Assembly (NCBI GenBank): GCA_900078775.1
Contig: LT549889.1
Location: 2,232,001-2,296,000, forward strand
DNA: 64,000 bases
Direction: 5' to 3'
Source: Mycolicibacterium aurum
GTDB taxonomy: Bacteria > Actinomycetota > Actinomycetes > Mycobacteriales > Mycobacteriaceae
Shown: positions 1-7,786 of the stretch, piece after piece
Layout of the letters: each line of letters begins with the position of its first letter
How positions within the stretch are numbered: position 1 is the stretch's first letter
Made by a program: the position numbers and the translations under genes
Notes under the pieces: model-generated
Told to the model about the DNA's origin: nothing
Database searches by the model: none
The model's input: only the letters and a program-made list of their open reading frames with translations

Positions 1-1
1 G

Positions 2-208
2 TTCGTCTACGAGTCGATCGTCGAGCCGGGAAACATCTTGGTGGTCATCGGGATCCGGACCGAACAACCATTGCTCAACCTGTTGCGCTCCCGGCAGTTC
101 TTCGCATGGTTCGACTCCGTCGGGCTCTGCGACATTCCCGCGGTCTTCGCCGGCGATACGGTCGGCCGGTTCGACCTCGGCGACCCGCCCGCCCGGGCAC
201 CGAGTTGA
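2..208 (+). CDS. C-terminal end of an unidentified protein (truncated by window edge)
   Basis: An open frame enters from the left edge and runs 68 codons to TGA at 206-208. The visible sequence begins FVYESIVEPG and ends in a proline/alanine-rich tail. I do not recognise the family from this fragment. The stop overlaps the TTG start of the next gene (TTGA), and two further overlapping genes follow, so it is probably the upstream member of a co-transcribed group leading into the SDR genes. Its frame has the GC-rich third positions expected of a mycobacterial gene. The 5' part lies outside the window, so no function can be assigned. Confidence 0.6.
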   Translation, partial: FVYESIVEPGNILVVIGIRTEQPLLNLLRSRQFFAWFDSVGLCDIPAVFAGDTVGRFDLGDPPARAPS

Positions 209-495
209 TCGTCGCCGCCATCGCACCGGTACCGGACGAGGACACGTTCATGCGGCGCGTGCACGATTCACTGGAAAGCTTCGCCGAGGCCGGAATCCGG
301 CGCACCCTGGTCTACCGCGCATTCGACAATCCGCGGGAGGTGCTGTTCCTGCAGCAACTCGTCGACCGCAGCCAGGCACTGAGCTGGGTGCGGCGGTCCG
401 ACATCGCCACCGACTGGCTGGCCGCCGCCGGCGTCGGCGTCTACCCGCCGATCTTCGTCGGCCGCCCGATCAGCGCGATCCGGATGGCCGGCTGA
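205..495 (+). CDS. Hypothetical small protein, possibly ABM-like alpha-beta barrel
   Basis: A 96-residue protein. I chose TTG at 205 because it overlaps the preceding stop as TTGA and the coding pattern begins there; an upstream ATG at 106 in the same frame would overlap the previous gene by 100 bases. The pattern of short strands and amphipathic helices (IVAAIAPVPDEDTFMRRVH, then LVYRAF and a helix DNPREVLFLQQLVD) resembles the dimeric alpha-beta barrel seen in antibiotic-biosynthesis-monooxygenase or cyclase-like proteins, but no diagnostic residue confirms this. It is followed by an overlapping [2Fe-2S] ferredoxin gene (TGATG), so the two are probably translated together. Confidence 0.55.
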   Translation: MIVAAIAPVPDEDTFMRRVHDSLESFAEAGIRRTLVYRAFDNPREVLFLQQLVDRSQALSWVRRSDIATDWLAAAGVGVYPPIFVGRPISAIRMAG

Positions 496-668
496 TGTAC
501 GTCTGCCTGTGCCTCGGCGTCACGAGTGAGACGGTGTCGCGTGCGGTGTCCGCGGGCGCACGAACCTCGCGTCAGGTGTCCGAGGTCTGTGGCGCGGGGG
601 CGGAATGCGGGCGCTGCCGGCGCACCGTGCAATCCATGATCGAAGCGGACAGAGGGAGCGGGGCATGA
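495..668 (+). CDS. Bfd-like (2Fe-2S) ferredoxin, 57 aa
   Basis: A short ATG-initiated gene overlapping its upstream neighbour by one base (TGATG) and its downstream SDR by four (ATGA). The product has the cysteine arrangement of bacterioferritin-associated ferredoxin: Cys4-x-Cys6 at the N-terminus (MYVCLCLGV) and Cys38-x2-Cys41 (CGRC), the four ligands of a [2Fe-2S] cluster, in a chain as short as classical Bfd. In the Bfd family such proteins deliver electrons to release iron from bacterioferritin; homologous domains also serve as electron carriers for oxidoreductases. No bacterioferritin gene is visible here. Its place in a chain of catabolic genes makes an electron-transfer role to an oxygenase or reductase just as plausible. 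Confidence 0.8.
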   Translation: MYVCLCLGVTSETVSRAVSAGARTSRQVSEVCGAGAECGRCRRTVQSMIEADRGSGA

Positions 669-1417
669 CCGATCGACACTCGAACATCGCCGGAGTACGG
701 ATGCTCGTCATCGGTGCCTCCTCCGGTATCGGCCGCGCGCTCGCGGTGGCCGCGCACCGCCGCGGCGCCTCGGTCGCCCTCGCGGCCCGCCGGGTCGATC
801 TGCTCTCCGATCTCGCATTCGAGTTGAACGGCTCGGTACACGAACTCGACGTGGCCGATCCGAACGCCATCGAACGCGTCGTCACCGACGTCGCCACCGC
901 ATTCGGGGCGATCGATGCGGTGGTCTTCACCAGTGCGGTCGTGCCGTTCTCCCTCATCGAGGAGACCGACGTGACGACCTGGCTGCACGCCTACGCGGTG
1001 AACGCCGTCGGCGCATCGCACGTGCTGCGGTCGGTCCTGCCGCATCTGTCCGACAACGCGGTCACCCTCATCGCCTCCAGCCACGACGTCGGCCGGCCGC
1101 GCGCCGGCGTCGCCGCCTATCACGCCAGCAAGGCCGCCCTCGATGAGATCCTGCGCTCCTGGCGGGCCGAGCACCCGGAACTGGCCATCATCCGGGCCAG
1201 CATCGGCCCGACCGAGGGCACCGAGATCCTTCGCGGCGCCGACCGCGATCTGCTGGCGGATCTGTACCGGTCCTGGGCACAGCAGGGACAGATACCGGCG
1301 CAGATGTCCGCCGTCGACGATGTGGCCAATGCGCTGCTGTCCTTCATCGCCGTCGCTCGTGCCAACCCGACCGTCGTGAGCGAGATCGTTCATCTCTCCC
1401 CGCGCATCCGAAAGTAG
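665..1417 (+). CDS. Short-chain dehydrogenase/reductase
   Basis: A 250-residue classical SDR. The start ATG at 665 overlaps the ferredoxin stop (ATGA). The Rossmann motif GASSGIG lies near residue 18, followed by AARR, which would favour NADP(H). The catalytic Ser is in the ASS segment and the Tyr-Lys pair is in YHASK. Enzymes of this class oxidise or reduce secondary alcohols and ketones in the cytoplasm; the substrate cannot be read from sequence. The start overlaps the ferredoxin gene and the stop is 10 bases before the next SDR, so the group 2-2231 is probably one operon. Confidence 0.88.
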   Translation: MTDRHSNIAGVRMLVIGASSGIGRALAVAAHRRGASVALAARRVDLLSDLAFELNGSVHELDVADPNAIERVVTDVATAFGAIDAVVFTSAVVPFSLIEETDVTTWLHAYAVNAVGASHVLRSVLPHLSDNAVTLIASSHDVGRPRAGVAAYHASKAALDEILRSWRAEHPELAIIRASIGPTEGTEILRGADRDLLADLYRSWAQQGQIPAQMSAVDDVANALLSFIAVARANPTVVSEIVHLSPRIRK

Positions 1418-1427
1418 AGGACAACAC

Positions 1428-2231
1428 ATGGATCTCGGACTGCAGGGAGCGCGGGCCGTCGTCACCGGCGCCAGCAAGGGAATGGGACTGGCGATCGCCG
1501 AACTGCTCGGCGCCGAGGGCGCATCGGTGGCGATCATGGCCCGCGGCAAGGACGCGTTGGATGCCGCCGCCGAGCGCATCACCGGCGCTGGAGCACCGGA
1601 GGTGCTGCCCATCAGCGTCGACATGGCCGAAGCGGACTCGATCGCGGCCGGCTACCAGACGGTGCGCGCGGCATGGGGCGCCGTGAACGTGCTGGTGCAC
1701 ACCGTCGGCCCGGATGCGGGCGCGTTTGAGGATCTCGACGACGACGCCTGGCGCGCGGCATTCGACCTCGGCACGATGTCCGCGGTGCGCTCGGTCCGGG
1801 CCGCGCTACCGATGCTGCGCGCCGCCGACTGGGCACGCATCGTGACGCTGTCGGCGCACTCGATCCAGCGGCAGAGCGCCGGTCTGGTGGCCTACACCGC
1901 CAGCAAGGCGGCACTGTCGAGCTTCACCAAGAACCTGTCGAAAACCCTTGGCCCGGAGGGCATCCTGGTCAACTGTGTGTGCCCGGGCACCATCGTCTCG
2001 GCGAGCTTCACCGAGACGCTGCGCGATGTGCTGGCCGCCGACGGCCTGGATTCCGCGGACCCGCACGATGTGATGACCTGGGTGGACCGGACCTACGGCC
2101 ATCCCTGCGACCTCGGGCGCGCCGGGCTGCCCGAGGAGATCGCCTCGGCGACGGCCTATCTGGCGTCGCGGCGCAACGGTTACGTCACCGGAGCCACCGT
2201 CAACGTCGACGGTGGCTCCGACTTCATCTGA
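1428..2231 (+). CDS. Short-chain dehydrogenase/reductase
   Basis: A 267-residue SDR with a GAGG ribosome-binding site nine bases before ATG. It has the cofactor motif TGASKGMG, the YTASK catalytic Tyr-Lys motif and a C-terminal VDGGSDF typical of FabG-like tetrameric SDRs. It follows the previous SDR by only ten bases and ends nine bases before a convergent SDR gene. Two adjacent SDRs in one operon suggest successive or stereospecific alcohol/ketone steps in a catabolic pathway, probably of a lipophilic or terpenoid-like compound given the nearby P450. The substrate is unknown. Confidence 0.88.
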   Translation: MDLGLQGARAVVTGASKGMGLAIAELLGAEGASVAIMARGKDALDAAAERITGAGAPEVLPISVDMAEADSIAAGYQTVRAAWGAVNVLVHTVGPDAGAFEDLDDDAWRAAFDLGTMSAVRSVRAALPMLRAADWARIVTLSAHSIQRQSAGLVAYTASKAALSSFTKNLSKTLGPEGILVNCVCPGTIVSASFTETLRDVLAADGLDSADPHDVMTWVDRTYGHPCDLGRAGLPEEIASATAYLASRRNGYVTGATVNVDGGSDFI

Positions 2232-2240
2232 CCCGACGGG

Positions 2241-3080
2241 TCAGCGCTTGGCCATCTGATCGGCGGCGGTGTCGGCCCACTGCGCGTTGTGCCGGCCCAT
2301 GGTCATGGCGCCGTGCCAGCCACCGTCGGTCCACAGCACCGTGCCGCCCACGTAGCTGAGCCGCGGGCTGCCCAGGCACACCAGCGGCCAGGCCTGCTCC
2401 TGGGCGGTGGAGTACCGTCCGACCGGGCCGATCGCATCGTCCACGGTCTCCTTGCCCATCAGATCCTGGAAGGCCGGCATCATGGCGGTCTCGGTCGGTC
2501 CCGGGTTGATGCAGTTGATCCGGATTCCCTTGCGCCCGAGTTCGGGATACCACCAGCCGACCCACGCATCGATGATGTACTTCGAATACGCGTAACCGCT
2601 CCAGGACCACTTCTTCTCGTTCGCGGTCAACCATTCGACGGCGGCGTCGAATCCGTCGGTCTCCAGCAGTCCGGTGATGGTCTTGATGTGGTCCTGCCAT
2701 CCGATCGCCGCCGACGAGGAAATCACGCTGATGGCCGAGGCCGGTGCCATCTTGGGTACGAGTTGTTCGGCCAGGTGCCGGGCGCCCACGAAATTGACCA
2801 GAATGGTGTCCCATTCGCTGAACGGCGGGCCGGGCAGCCCCGCACAGCTGAACAGGCCGTCGATGGGGCCGTCGATGGACGCCGCGACCTCCTCGATGTT
2901 GGCGCGGTCGCGAAGATCGATGGTCAGCGACCGTGCGGCCGGCACCGTCGTCGGCTTGATGTCGAGGGCGGTCACCTCGGCGCCCAACTCGGTGAGGATG
3001 CGTGCCGTCGCCTCACCCATGCCGGATGCAGCGCCGGTCACGACGACAGACTTCCCCGCGTAACCCAGTACGTCTTCCAT
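2241..3080 (-). CDS. Short-chain dehydrogenase/reductase with extended catalytic loop
   Basis: A 279-residue SDR. It has the TGAASGMG cofactor motif followed by acidic residues (LDIKP), suggesting NAD preference, and a Tyr-Lys pair in YAYSK. Between the catalytic Ser (ISSSAA) and Tyr lies an insertion of about 30 residues, as in 3-alpha-hydroxysteroid dehydrogenase/carbonyl reductase-type SDRs. The C-terminal WTDGGW segment is intact. It is convergent with the upstream SDR operon and has a dyad just upstream of its start that could be an operator. A hydroxysteroid- or terpene-alcohol-type substrate is possible but not provable. Confidence 0.85.
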   Translation of the reverse strand: MEDVLGYAGKSVVVTGAASGMGEATARILTELGAEVTALDIKPTTVPAARSLTIDLRDRANIEEVAASIDGPIDGLFSCAGLPGPPFSEWDTILVNFVGARHLAEQLVPKMAPASAISVISSSAAIGWQDHIKTITGLLETDGFDAAVEWLTANEKKWSWSGYAYSKYIIDAWVGWWYPELGRKGIRINCINPGPTETAMMPAFQDLMGKETVDDAIGPVGRYSTAQEQAWPLVCLGSPRLSYVGGTVLWTDGGWHGAMTMGRHNAQWADTAADQMAKR

Positions 3081-3099
3081 ATGGCGCCCTTTCGCGATG

Positions 3100-3123
3100 T
3101 TGGGAGAATCAGCGCACTCCCAA
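3100..3123. promoter_or_regulatory. Inverted repeat upstream of SDR gene
   Basis: TTGGGAG (3100-3106) and CTCCCAA (3117-3123) are perfect 7-bp arms around a 10-bp spacer. They lie 20-43 bases upstream of the minus-strand SDR start at 3080 and just after the end of the DapB-like gene. The size and position suit a repressor operator; no regulator can be named. Confidence 0.45.
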
Positions 3124-3140
3124 TTAGAGAATCGACATTA

Positions 3141-4169
3141 TCAGTTGCTCGGCGCCAGCGTGGACAGGTCGTAGAGTCCCGGTTCCGCCGCGATCACCGC
3201 AGGGATGGCGTTCACCGCGTGCATCGCCGTCGCCAGGCAGCCCTGCTCCGAGTGGTCCTCACCCGGCGAACCGATCACCAGGTGCAACTGCATGTTCGGA
3301 CTGCCCGCAACGGTGACCTGATAACCGATCTCGGTCGGCCAGTCGGGTGCCAGGTCGTCGGCCATCCGGGTGAGGTGTTCGACGGCGATGGTGGTCGCAC
3401 CGCAGTCCGCGATGACGCCGAACCGCATCGCGGCCACGGTTCCCGCCGGGATCTCCCCTGCCGCGACCGACAGCGGACGCGGCGTCGTCGCGACCTCCCG
3501 GAAGCCCTCGAAGGAACGGACCGTCAGGCCCAGAGCCTGGGCGAGGACCGTCGCGCTCCCGATCCAGGCGTGCGCCGCATAGGTCGGATCGGTGAGCAGC
3601 GGGGTGGTGTCCTCCGGGTCGTGACCGAATCCCATGGCGTTGAAGATCAGATCGTGACTGGCGTAGGTGGAGTAGTTCAGCACCTCGCGGACGTCGATCC
3701 GGTCGGCACGTTCGGCGAGCCGGGACAGCACCGGGACCAGTGATTCGCCGACGAAGCCCGGGAAGAGGCCGACGCCGAGGAAGGAGGAACCGCCGGTCCG
3801 GCAGGCCGATTCGATGCCGTCGGCCAGGCCGGGGTCCAGTGATCGGGGGTGGATGAACCGGCTCCCGGTGGCCACCACGTTCTTGCCGGAGGCCAGCAGT
3901 TCACACACGTCCCGGAAGCATCCCGGCGTATCGGTCTCCACCTTGCCCATGTAGAGCACCACGTCCGCATCGGTGCCCAGCAGTGCCGCCCGGTCGTCGG
4001 TGGTGCGGACCCCGCTATCCGGGAGACCGCACAGGGCGCCCGCATCCACCCCCACCTTGGCCGGGTCGTACACCCGGACGCCGACCAGGTCCAGGTCGTC
4101 CCGGCCGAGCACATGGCGCAGCGACAGCATCCCGGTGATCCCGGTTGCCCACTGGATGACCCGTGTCAT
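3141..4169 (-). CDS. DapB-like NAD(P)-binding dehydrogenase
   Basis: A 342-residue protein beginning MTRVIQWATG, matching the N-terminal Rossmann fold of dihydrodipicolinate reductase/2,4-diaminopentanoate dehydrogenase-like proteins common in actinobacterial catabolic clusters. I chose ATG at 4169 because AAGGA lies six bases upstream; a second ATG at 4175 sits directly on that site. It is probably co-transcribed with the P450 gene, whose stop lies 11 bases upstream. A paralogue (5543-6610) shares the N-terminus and the GALCGL segment. The family probably oxidises or reduces CoA-free carbonyl or amine substrates with NAD(P); the true reaction is unknown. It is not lysine-pathway dapB, being too long and in the wrong context. 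Confidence 0.75.
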   Translation of the reverse strand: MTRVIQWATGITGMLSLRHVLGRDDLDLVGVRVYDPAKVGVDAGALCGLPDSGVRTTDDRAALLGTDADVVLYMGKVETDTPGCFRDVCELLASGKNVVATGSRFIHPRSLDPGLADGIESACRTGGSSFLGVGLFPGFVGESLVPVLSRLAERADRIDVREVLNYSTYASHDLIFNAMGFGHDPEDTTPLLTDPTYAAHAWIGSATVLAQALGLTVRSFEGFREVATTPRPLSVAAGEIPAGTVAAMRFGVIADCGATTIAVEHLTRMADDLAPDWPTEIGYQVTVAGSPNMQLHLVIGSPGEDHSEQGCLATAMHAVNAIPAVIAAEPGLYDLSTLAPSN

Positions 4170-4180
4170 GTGCATTCCTT

Positions 4181-5419
4181 TCAGTCCCAGATCACGTCGA
4201 GGCGCGGTGGCGAGCGGAACATGGTTCCGCTGATGTAGGGCGGGGGCGCGTCGGGGTCGAGTCGCAGTCCGGGCAGCTCGTCGAACAGTGCGTTGAAGAT
4301 CTTCATGCTCTCCAGCCGGGCCAGGTGCATGCCCAGGCAGACATGTGCGCCGTGCGCGAACCCGATGTGCGGCTTGCGTTCCCGGAAGATGTCGAACTCT
4401 TCCGGCTCGTCCCATCGGTTCTCGTCGTGGTTCGCGCTGCCCAGGCTCAGCATCATCGTGGCACCCTTGGGGATCGGCACCCCGCCCAGTTCGGTATCGC
4501 AGGTGACCTCGCGCATGAAGTTGAGCAGCGGGGTCTCCCAGCGGATGCCCTCCTCGATCGCCTGCGGCAACAGGTTCCGGTCGGTTCGGACGGCATCGAG
4601 TTGGTCGGGGTGGGTCAGCAACGCCAGTGCCAGGGTGGCCGTGGATCGTGATGTCGTCTCGGCGCCGGCCGGCAGCAGGTTGCGCATGAACCCGTAGATC
4701 TGCTCATCGGACATCTTCACGCCGTTGACCTCGGCGCCGGCCAGGATGGACACCATGTCGTCGCCGGGACTGCGGCGCTTGTCGGCCAGGATGCCGACGA
4801 AGTACTCCCGCATCTGAGCCGAGGCCGCCATGGCCGTCGGCATGTCGGCGCGGAAGGCCAGCATGTCGATGGCCCACCGGTGGAACTGCAGCACATCGGC
4901 ATCGGGAAGGCCGAGCAACGCGGCGATCACCCGAACCGGGATGGGCATGAACACCGCGTCGACCAGGTCGGCCCGCTTGGTCTGCTTGATCCGGGCGAGG
5001 GTCCGATCCACCAGAGGTCCCACCAGCTCGGCGTCCCACCGCTTCATCGAGGAGCGGGCGAAGGCGAACTCGTGCAGTTTGCGGTAGACGGCATGCTCGG
5101 GTTCCTGCATCTCCAGGATGGTCGGGCCCTGCAGTGGCCGCACGACATCCTCGTAGCACCGGGTGCTGAAGGTGACGTTGTCGGTGAACACCGCCTTAAC
5201 CGCATCGAAGGAATAGGCCGTATACGTCTGCGGACCGTCGCCCCGGTTGCCGACCATGCCCATCTCCGGCCAGCCCGGGTGCACCGGAGACTGAGCGCGC
5301 AGTTGCTTGAGCAGCGGATAAGGCGTGGCATCGCCCTGACCGCCCATGCCTTCGTTGAACCGGGACTGGGCGTCCCGAATGTCCTGTTCTAGCTGTTCCA
5401 CGGTTGAGTGCTCGGCCAC
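4181..5419 (-). CDS. Cytochrome P450
   Basis: A 412-residue soluble bacterial P450. The heme-ligand motif FAHGAHVCLG places the axial cysteine at residue 361. The oxygen-activation motif AGAETT is at 251-256 and the ExxR pair is Glu290/Arg293. There is no membrane anchor, so it acts in the cytosol with a ferredoxin and reductase. The Bfd-like ferredoxin at 495 and the FAD reductase at 15475 are possible but unproven partners. Its closest neighbours are two DapB-like dehydrogenases, one co-directional 11 bases downstream and one divergent. Hydroxylation of a lipophilic substrate is the expected reaction; the CYP family cannot be assigned by eye. Confidence 0.93.
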   Translation of the reverse strand: MAEHSTVEQLEQDIRDAQSRFNEGMGGQGDATPYPLLKQLRAQSPVHPGWPEMGMVGNRGDGPQTYTAYSFDAVKAVFTDNVTFSTRCYEDVVRPLQGPTILEMQEPEHAVYRKLHEFAFARSSMKRWDAELVGPLVDRTLARIKQTKRADLVDAVFMPIPVRVIAALLGLPDADVLQFHRWAIDMLAFRADMPTAMAASAQMREYFVGILADKRRSPGDDMVSILAGAEVNGVKMSDEQIYGFMRNLLPAGAETTSRSTATLALALLTHPDQLDAVRTDRNLLPQAIEEGIRWETPLLNFMREVTCDTELGGVPIPKGATMMLSLGSANHDENRWDEPEEFDIFRERKPHIGFAHGAHVCLGMHLARLESMKIFNALFDELPGLRLDPDAPPPYISGTMFRSPPRLDVIWD

Positions 5420-5542
5420 CGGAGCCCCTCCCTGTCGCGTCCGTGAACGCCAACATTCACTCTGTCGGTTGAGAACCTACATGATGTATGTTGATCGGCA
5501 CCAGACCGTCGGGCAGCCGAAAGCACAACCAGGAGCGTTTGA
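5420..5542. promoter_or_regulatory. Divergent promoter region of P450 and DapB-like genes
   Basis: This 123-base spacer must hold the promoters for the leftward P450 and rightward DapB-like genes. It contains a short palindrome ACAT-G-ATGT at 5479-5487 and CCAACAT at about 5450-5456, which resembles one arm (GCAACAT) of the dyad beside the TetR gene at 7752. That similarity is only suggestive of shared control. AGGAG at 5531-5535 is the ribosome-binding site of the rightward TTG start. Confidence 0.5.
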
Positions 5543-6610
5543 TTGGCGATTCGTACAGCTCAGTGGGCCACCGGGGCGGTCGGCCGCGCCGCGCTCCGGG
5601 AGATGATCGAGAACGATAGTTTCCAGCTGGCCGGGGTGCTGGTGTACGGCCCGGACAAAGCCGGTCGGGATGCCGGAGCGCTGTGCGGGCTGGACCCGAC
5701 CACCGGTATCTCGGCGACCACCAGCAAGGACGACATCCTGGCGATACGTCCCGACGTCGTGGTGCACGCTGCCAGCAAGGCGCACGCCGTCGAGACGAAC
5801 GCCGAGGACATCTGCCGGTTGCTGGCCGCCGGCATCAACGTCATCTCGACGACGTCCTACAACCACCTGCCCACCTACGGCCCCGACACCGAGGCGGCAT
5901 TCATCGCGGCCTGCCGGACCGGCAACTCCCGTTTCCACGCCGCGGGAGAGAATCCGGGCTTCATGTTCGAACGCCTGGTCACCACGGTGACCGGGCTGAG
6001 CAGGACCATCGACCGGATCGACCTCTACGAGTCCACCGACGTCTCGGGCGTGGACAGCAGGCCGATGCTGATCGACCTGATGGGCATGGGGCGCCCTCCC
6101 GAGGACGTGAGCGTCGACTCGCCGATCATCACGAAACTCGACATGGCCTACCGCCAGGCGCTCAATGCCACCGCCGACGTGTTGGGCATCAAGCTGTCCC
6201 ATATCGAGATCGCGGTCGAGGCCACCACCGTCGACCACGACATCGAGGTCAAGGCCGGCACCATCGAGGCGGGACTGGTTGTCGGGCAGCGCTTTTCCTG
6301 GATCGGTCACCATGACGGCCGGGAACTGCTGGCGATCCACGAAGAGTGGGTGCTGACCCGCGATCTGCCCCAGTGGGGCTTGGCGCCGCTGGAACCCGGC
6401 GCGAAGGCGCCGCTCATCCGGGCGGTGATCAGCGGTGACCCGAGCTTCGAGCTGCAGCTCGACGTCGGGCCGGGACGGTCCGGCGACCGGGCCACCATGC
6501 CCGGGCATCTGATGATCGCCATGAGCGCGGTGCGCGCCATCCCCTACGTGCTCGCGCAACCGCCCGGCATCGTGACGGCCCCGGTCTTCGGTGCGATCCG
6601 GCTAGCCTGA
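5543..6610 (+). CDS. DapB-like NAD(P)-binding dehydrogenase (paralogue)
   Basis: A 355-residue protein starting at TTG with AGGAG seven bases upstream. Its N-terminus MAIRTAQWATGAVG and the DAGALCGL segment align with the paralogue at 3141-4169, so the two flank the P450 as a diverged pair. The first 150 residues look like the NAD(P)-binding domain of the dihydrodipicolinate reductase/2,4-diaminopentanoate dehydrogenase group; the rest is the family's C-terminal catalytic domain. Its stop overlaps the convergent ligand-binding protein gene by nine bases. A dehydrogenase role in the same pathway as the P450 is inferred from position only. Confidence 0.75.
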   Translation: MAIRTAQWATGAVGRAALREMIENDSFQLAGVLVYGPDKAGRDAGALCGLDPTTGISATTSKDDILAIRPDVVVHAASKAHAVETNAEDICRLLAAGINVISTTSYNHLPTYGPDTEAAFIAACRTGNSRFHAAGENPGFMFERLVTTVTGLSRTIDRIDLYESTDVSGVDSRPMLIDLMGMGRPPEDVSVDSPIITKLDMAYRQALNATADVLGIKLSHIEIAVEATTVDHDIEVKAGTIEAGLVVGQRFSWIGHHDGRELLAIHEEWVLTRDLPQWGLAPLEPGAKAPLIRAVISGDPSFELQLDVGPGRSGDRATMPGHLMIAMSAVRAIPYVLAQPPGIVTAPVFGAIRLA

Positions 6611-7747
6611 CTCAACCCCGACCGCTCGGGCGATGTTCTCGCTGGGGGCGGCGTGGAACACATGCGCGGTGCCGTCGGCGACGATCCGCCGGGCGACGAG
6701 GTAGTCGGAGCCCAACCAGCCCTGCCGGATGAAGCGCCCGAAGCGCAGGAACGTCCCGGGCGCGCCGCTGGCAGACGGGATCAGTTTGACCTGCTCGATA
6801 CCGTGTTTGACACCCTCCCCGGTCAACGGCCGCGCGGCCGCCAGCCCGCGCACGATCACGGTCGCCGCGTCGTGTGCGAGCCCCGGCATCGAATGTCGGG
6901 GCCGGCGGCCGTATTTCGCCTCGAAACGGTCGAGGAACGCCTGGCCGACCGCGTTGCGCTCGTCATAGCTGTCCAGGCCGACCCAGCCGGAGAGCTGCCG
7001 CATCCATTCGGCGTTGATGTGCGCCATCTCGAAGGCCGTGGTGGTGTAGCGCGGCGGATCCCAGTCCGCCGCTGCCAGCGCATCGGAGAACCCCCACAGC
7101 CCGTGCCCGAATCCCACATGCACCAGCGCGTCCGGACCGACCGCCCGCAGCGTCGCCACCGCCGCCGCTTTGTCCGCCTCGACCTGCGGGATGGGCACCG
7201 TCGCGACCACCGTGAGGCCGGCCGCCTCGTAGGCCCGCTGCGCCGAGGCCAGATACTCCTTGCCGATCAGCGAGGCCTCGTAGGCGATGGCGATCCGGGA
7301 ATGCCCGTCGGCGAGCATGACGGAGGCCAGCATGATCGGCTCTTCGGCCATCGACCCGTTGTTGAGCGCAAAACACCACTCCCCCAACGCACCCTCGGAA
7401 CCGGAGAGCGTGATGATGGGCACGCTGGCCGTCGCGTCGACATGGGCACGCAACGGGACGACGTTGTCGGACACCCACGGGCCGAAGATCGCCAGGCAGC
7501 CCTCCTCGACCAGTTCGTCGAAGGCCCGTTGCACCGCGCGGTAGGTGCCGTTGGGCAGGCCGATGACACTGCGCTGCACGATCTCGACAGGACGATCGAT
7601 GAGCCCGCCCGCCAACGCCTCCTCCATGACCAGCATGAGCGCCGCAAGGGTGTCGTTGTCGGTATCGCCCCTGGTCGGATAGTCATTCAGCAGACCGACT
7701 TTCAGCGGTGCCACCGAACCGTATGCGCGAACCTCATCGTCAGCCAT
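6602..7747 (-). CDS. Periplasmic-binding-protein-like ligand-binding protein without signal peptide
   Basis: A 381-residue type 1 ligand-binding fold like the branched-chain amino-acid/amide receptor family (Peripla_BP_6), with segments such as GLLNDYPTRGD near the N-terminus and IFGPWVSDN. From the start MADDEVRAYG at 7747 there is no signal peptide or lipobox, so the protein should remain cytosolic. No ABC permease or ATPase is nearby. It is divergent from a TetR gene across a 7+7 bp dyad and has no clear ribosome-binding site, so the message may be leaderless. A role as a soluble ligand sensor or carrier working with the TetR is an inference; an enzyme role is not excluded. Confidence 0.75.
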   Translation of the reverse strand: MADDEVRAYGSVAPLKVGLLNDYPTRGDTDNDTLAALMLVMEEALAGGLIDRPVEIVQRSVIGLPNGTYRAVQRAFDELVEEGCLAIFGPWVSDNVVPLRAHVDATASVPIITLSGSEGALGEWCFALNNGSMAEEPIMLASVMLADGHSRIAIAYEASLIGKEYLASAQRAYEAAGLTVVATVPIPQVEADKAAAVATLRAVGPDALVHVGFGHGLWGFSDALAAADWDPPRYTTTAFEMAHINAEWMRQLSGWVGLDSYDERNAVGQAFLDRFEAKYGRRPRHSMPGLAHDAATVIVRGLAAARPLTGEGVKHGIEQVKLIPSASGAPGTFLRFGRFIRQGWLGSDYLVARRIVADGTAHVFHAAPSENIARAVGVESG

Positions 7748-7751
7748 AGTT

Positions 7752-7774
7752 GCAACATACAAGCTGAATGTTGC
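7752..7774. promoter_or_regulatory. TetR-type operator dyad
   Basis: GCAACAT (7752-7758) and ATGTTGC (7768-7774) are perfect arms with a 9-base spacer. The dyad lies in the 39-base gap between the divergent ligand-binding protein gene (start 7747) and the TetR gene (start 7787), so it must overlap both promoters. This is the usual place for an autoregulating TetR operator. Confidence 0.7.
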
Positions 7775-7786
7775 TAGGATCGCAAT

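Noticed and set aside
2289..3743. A 484-codon plus-strand frame
   Set aside because: It overlaps the minus-strand SDR and DapB-like genes antiparallel and has no motif or ribosome-binding site.
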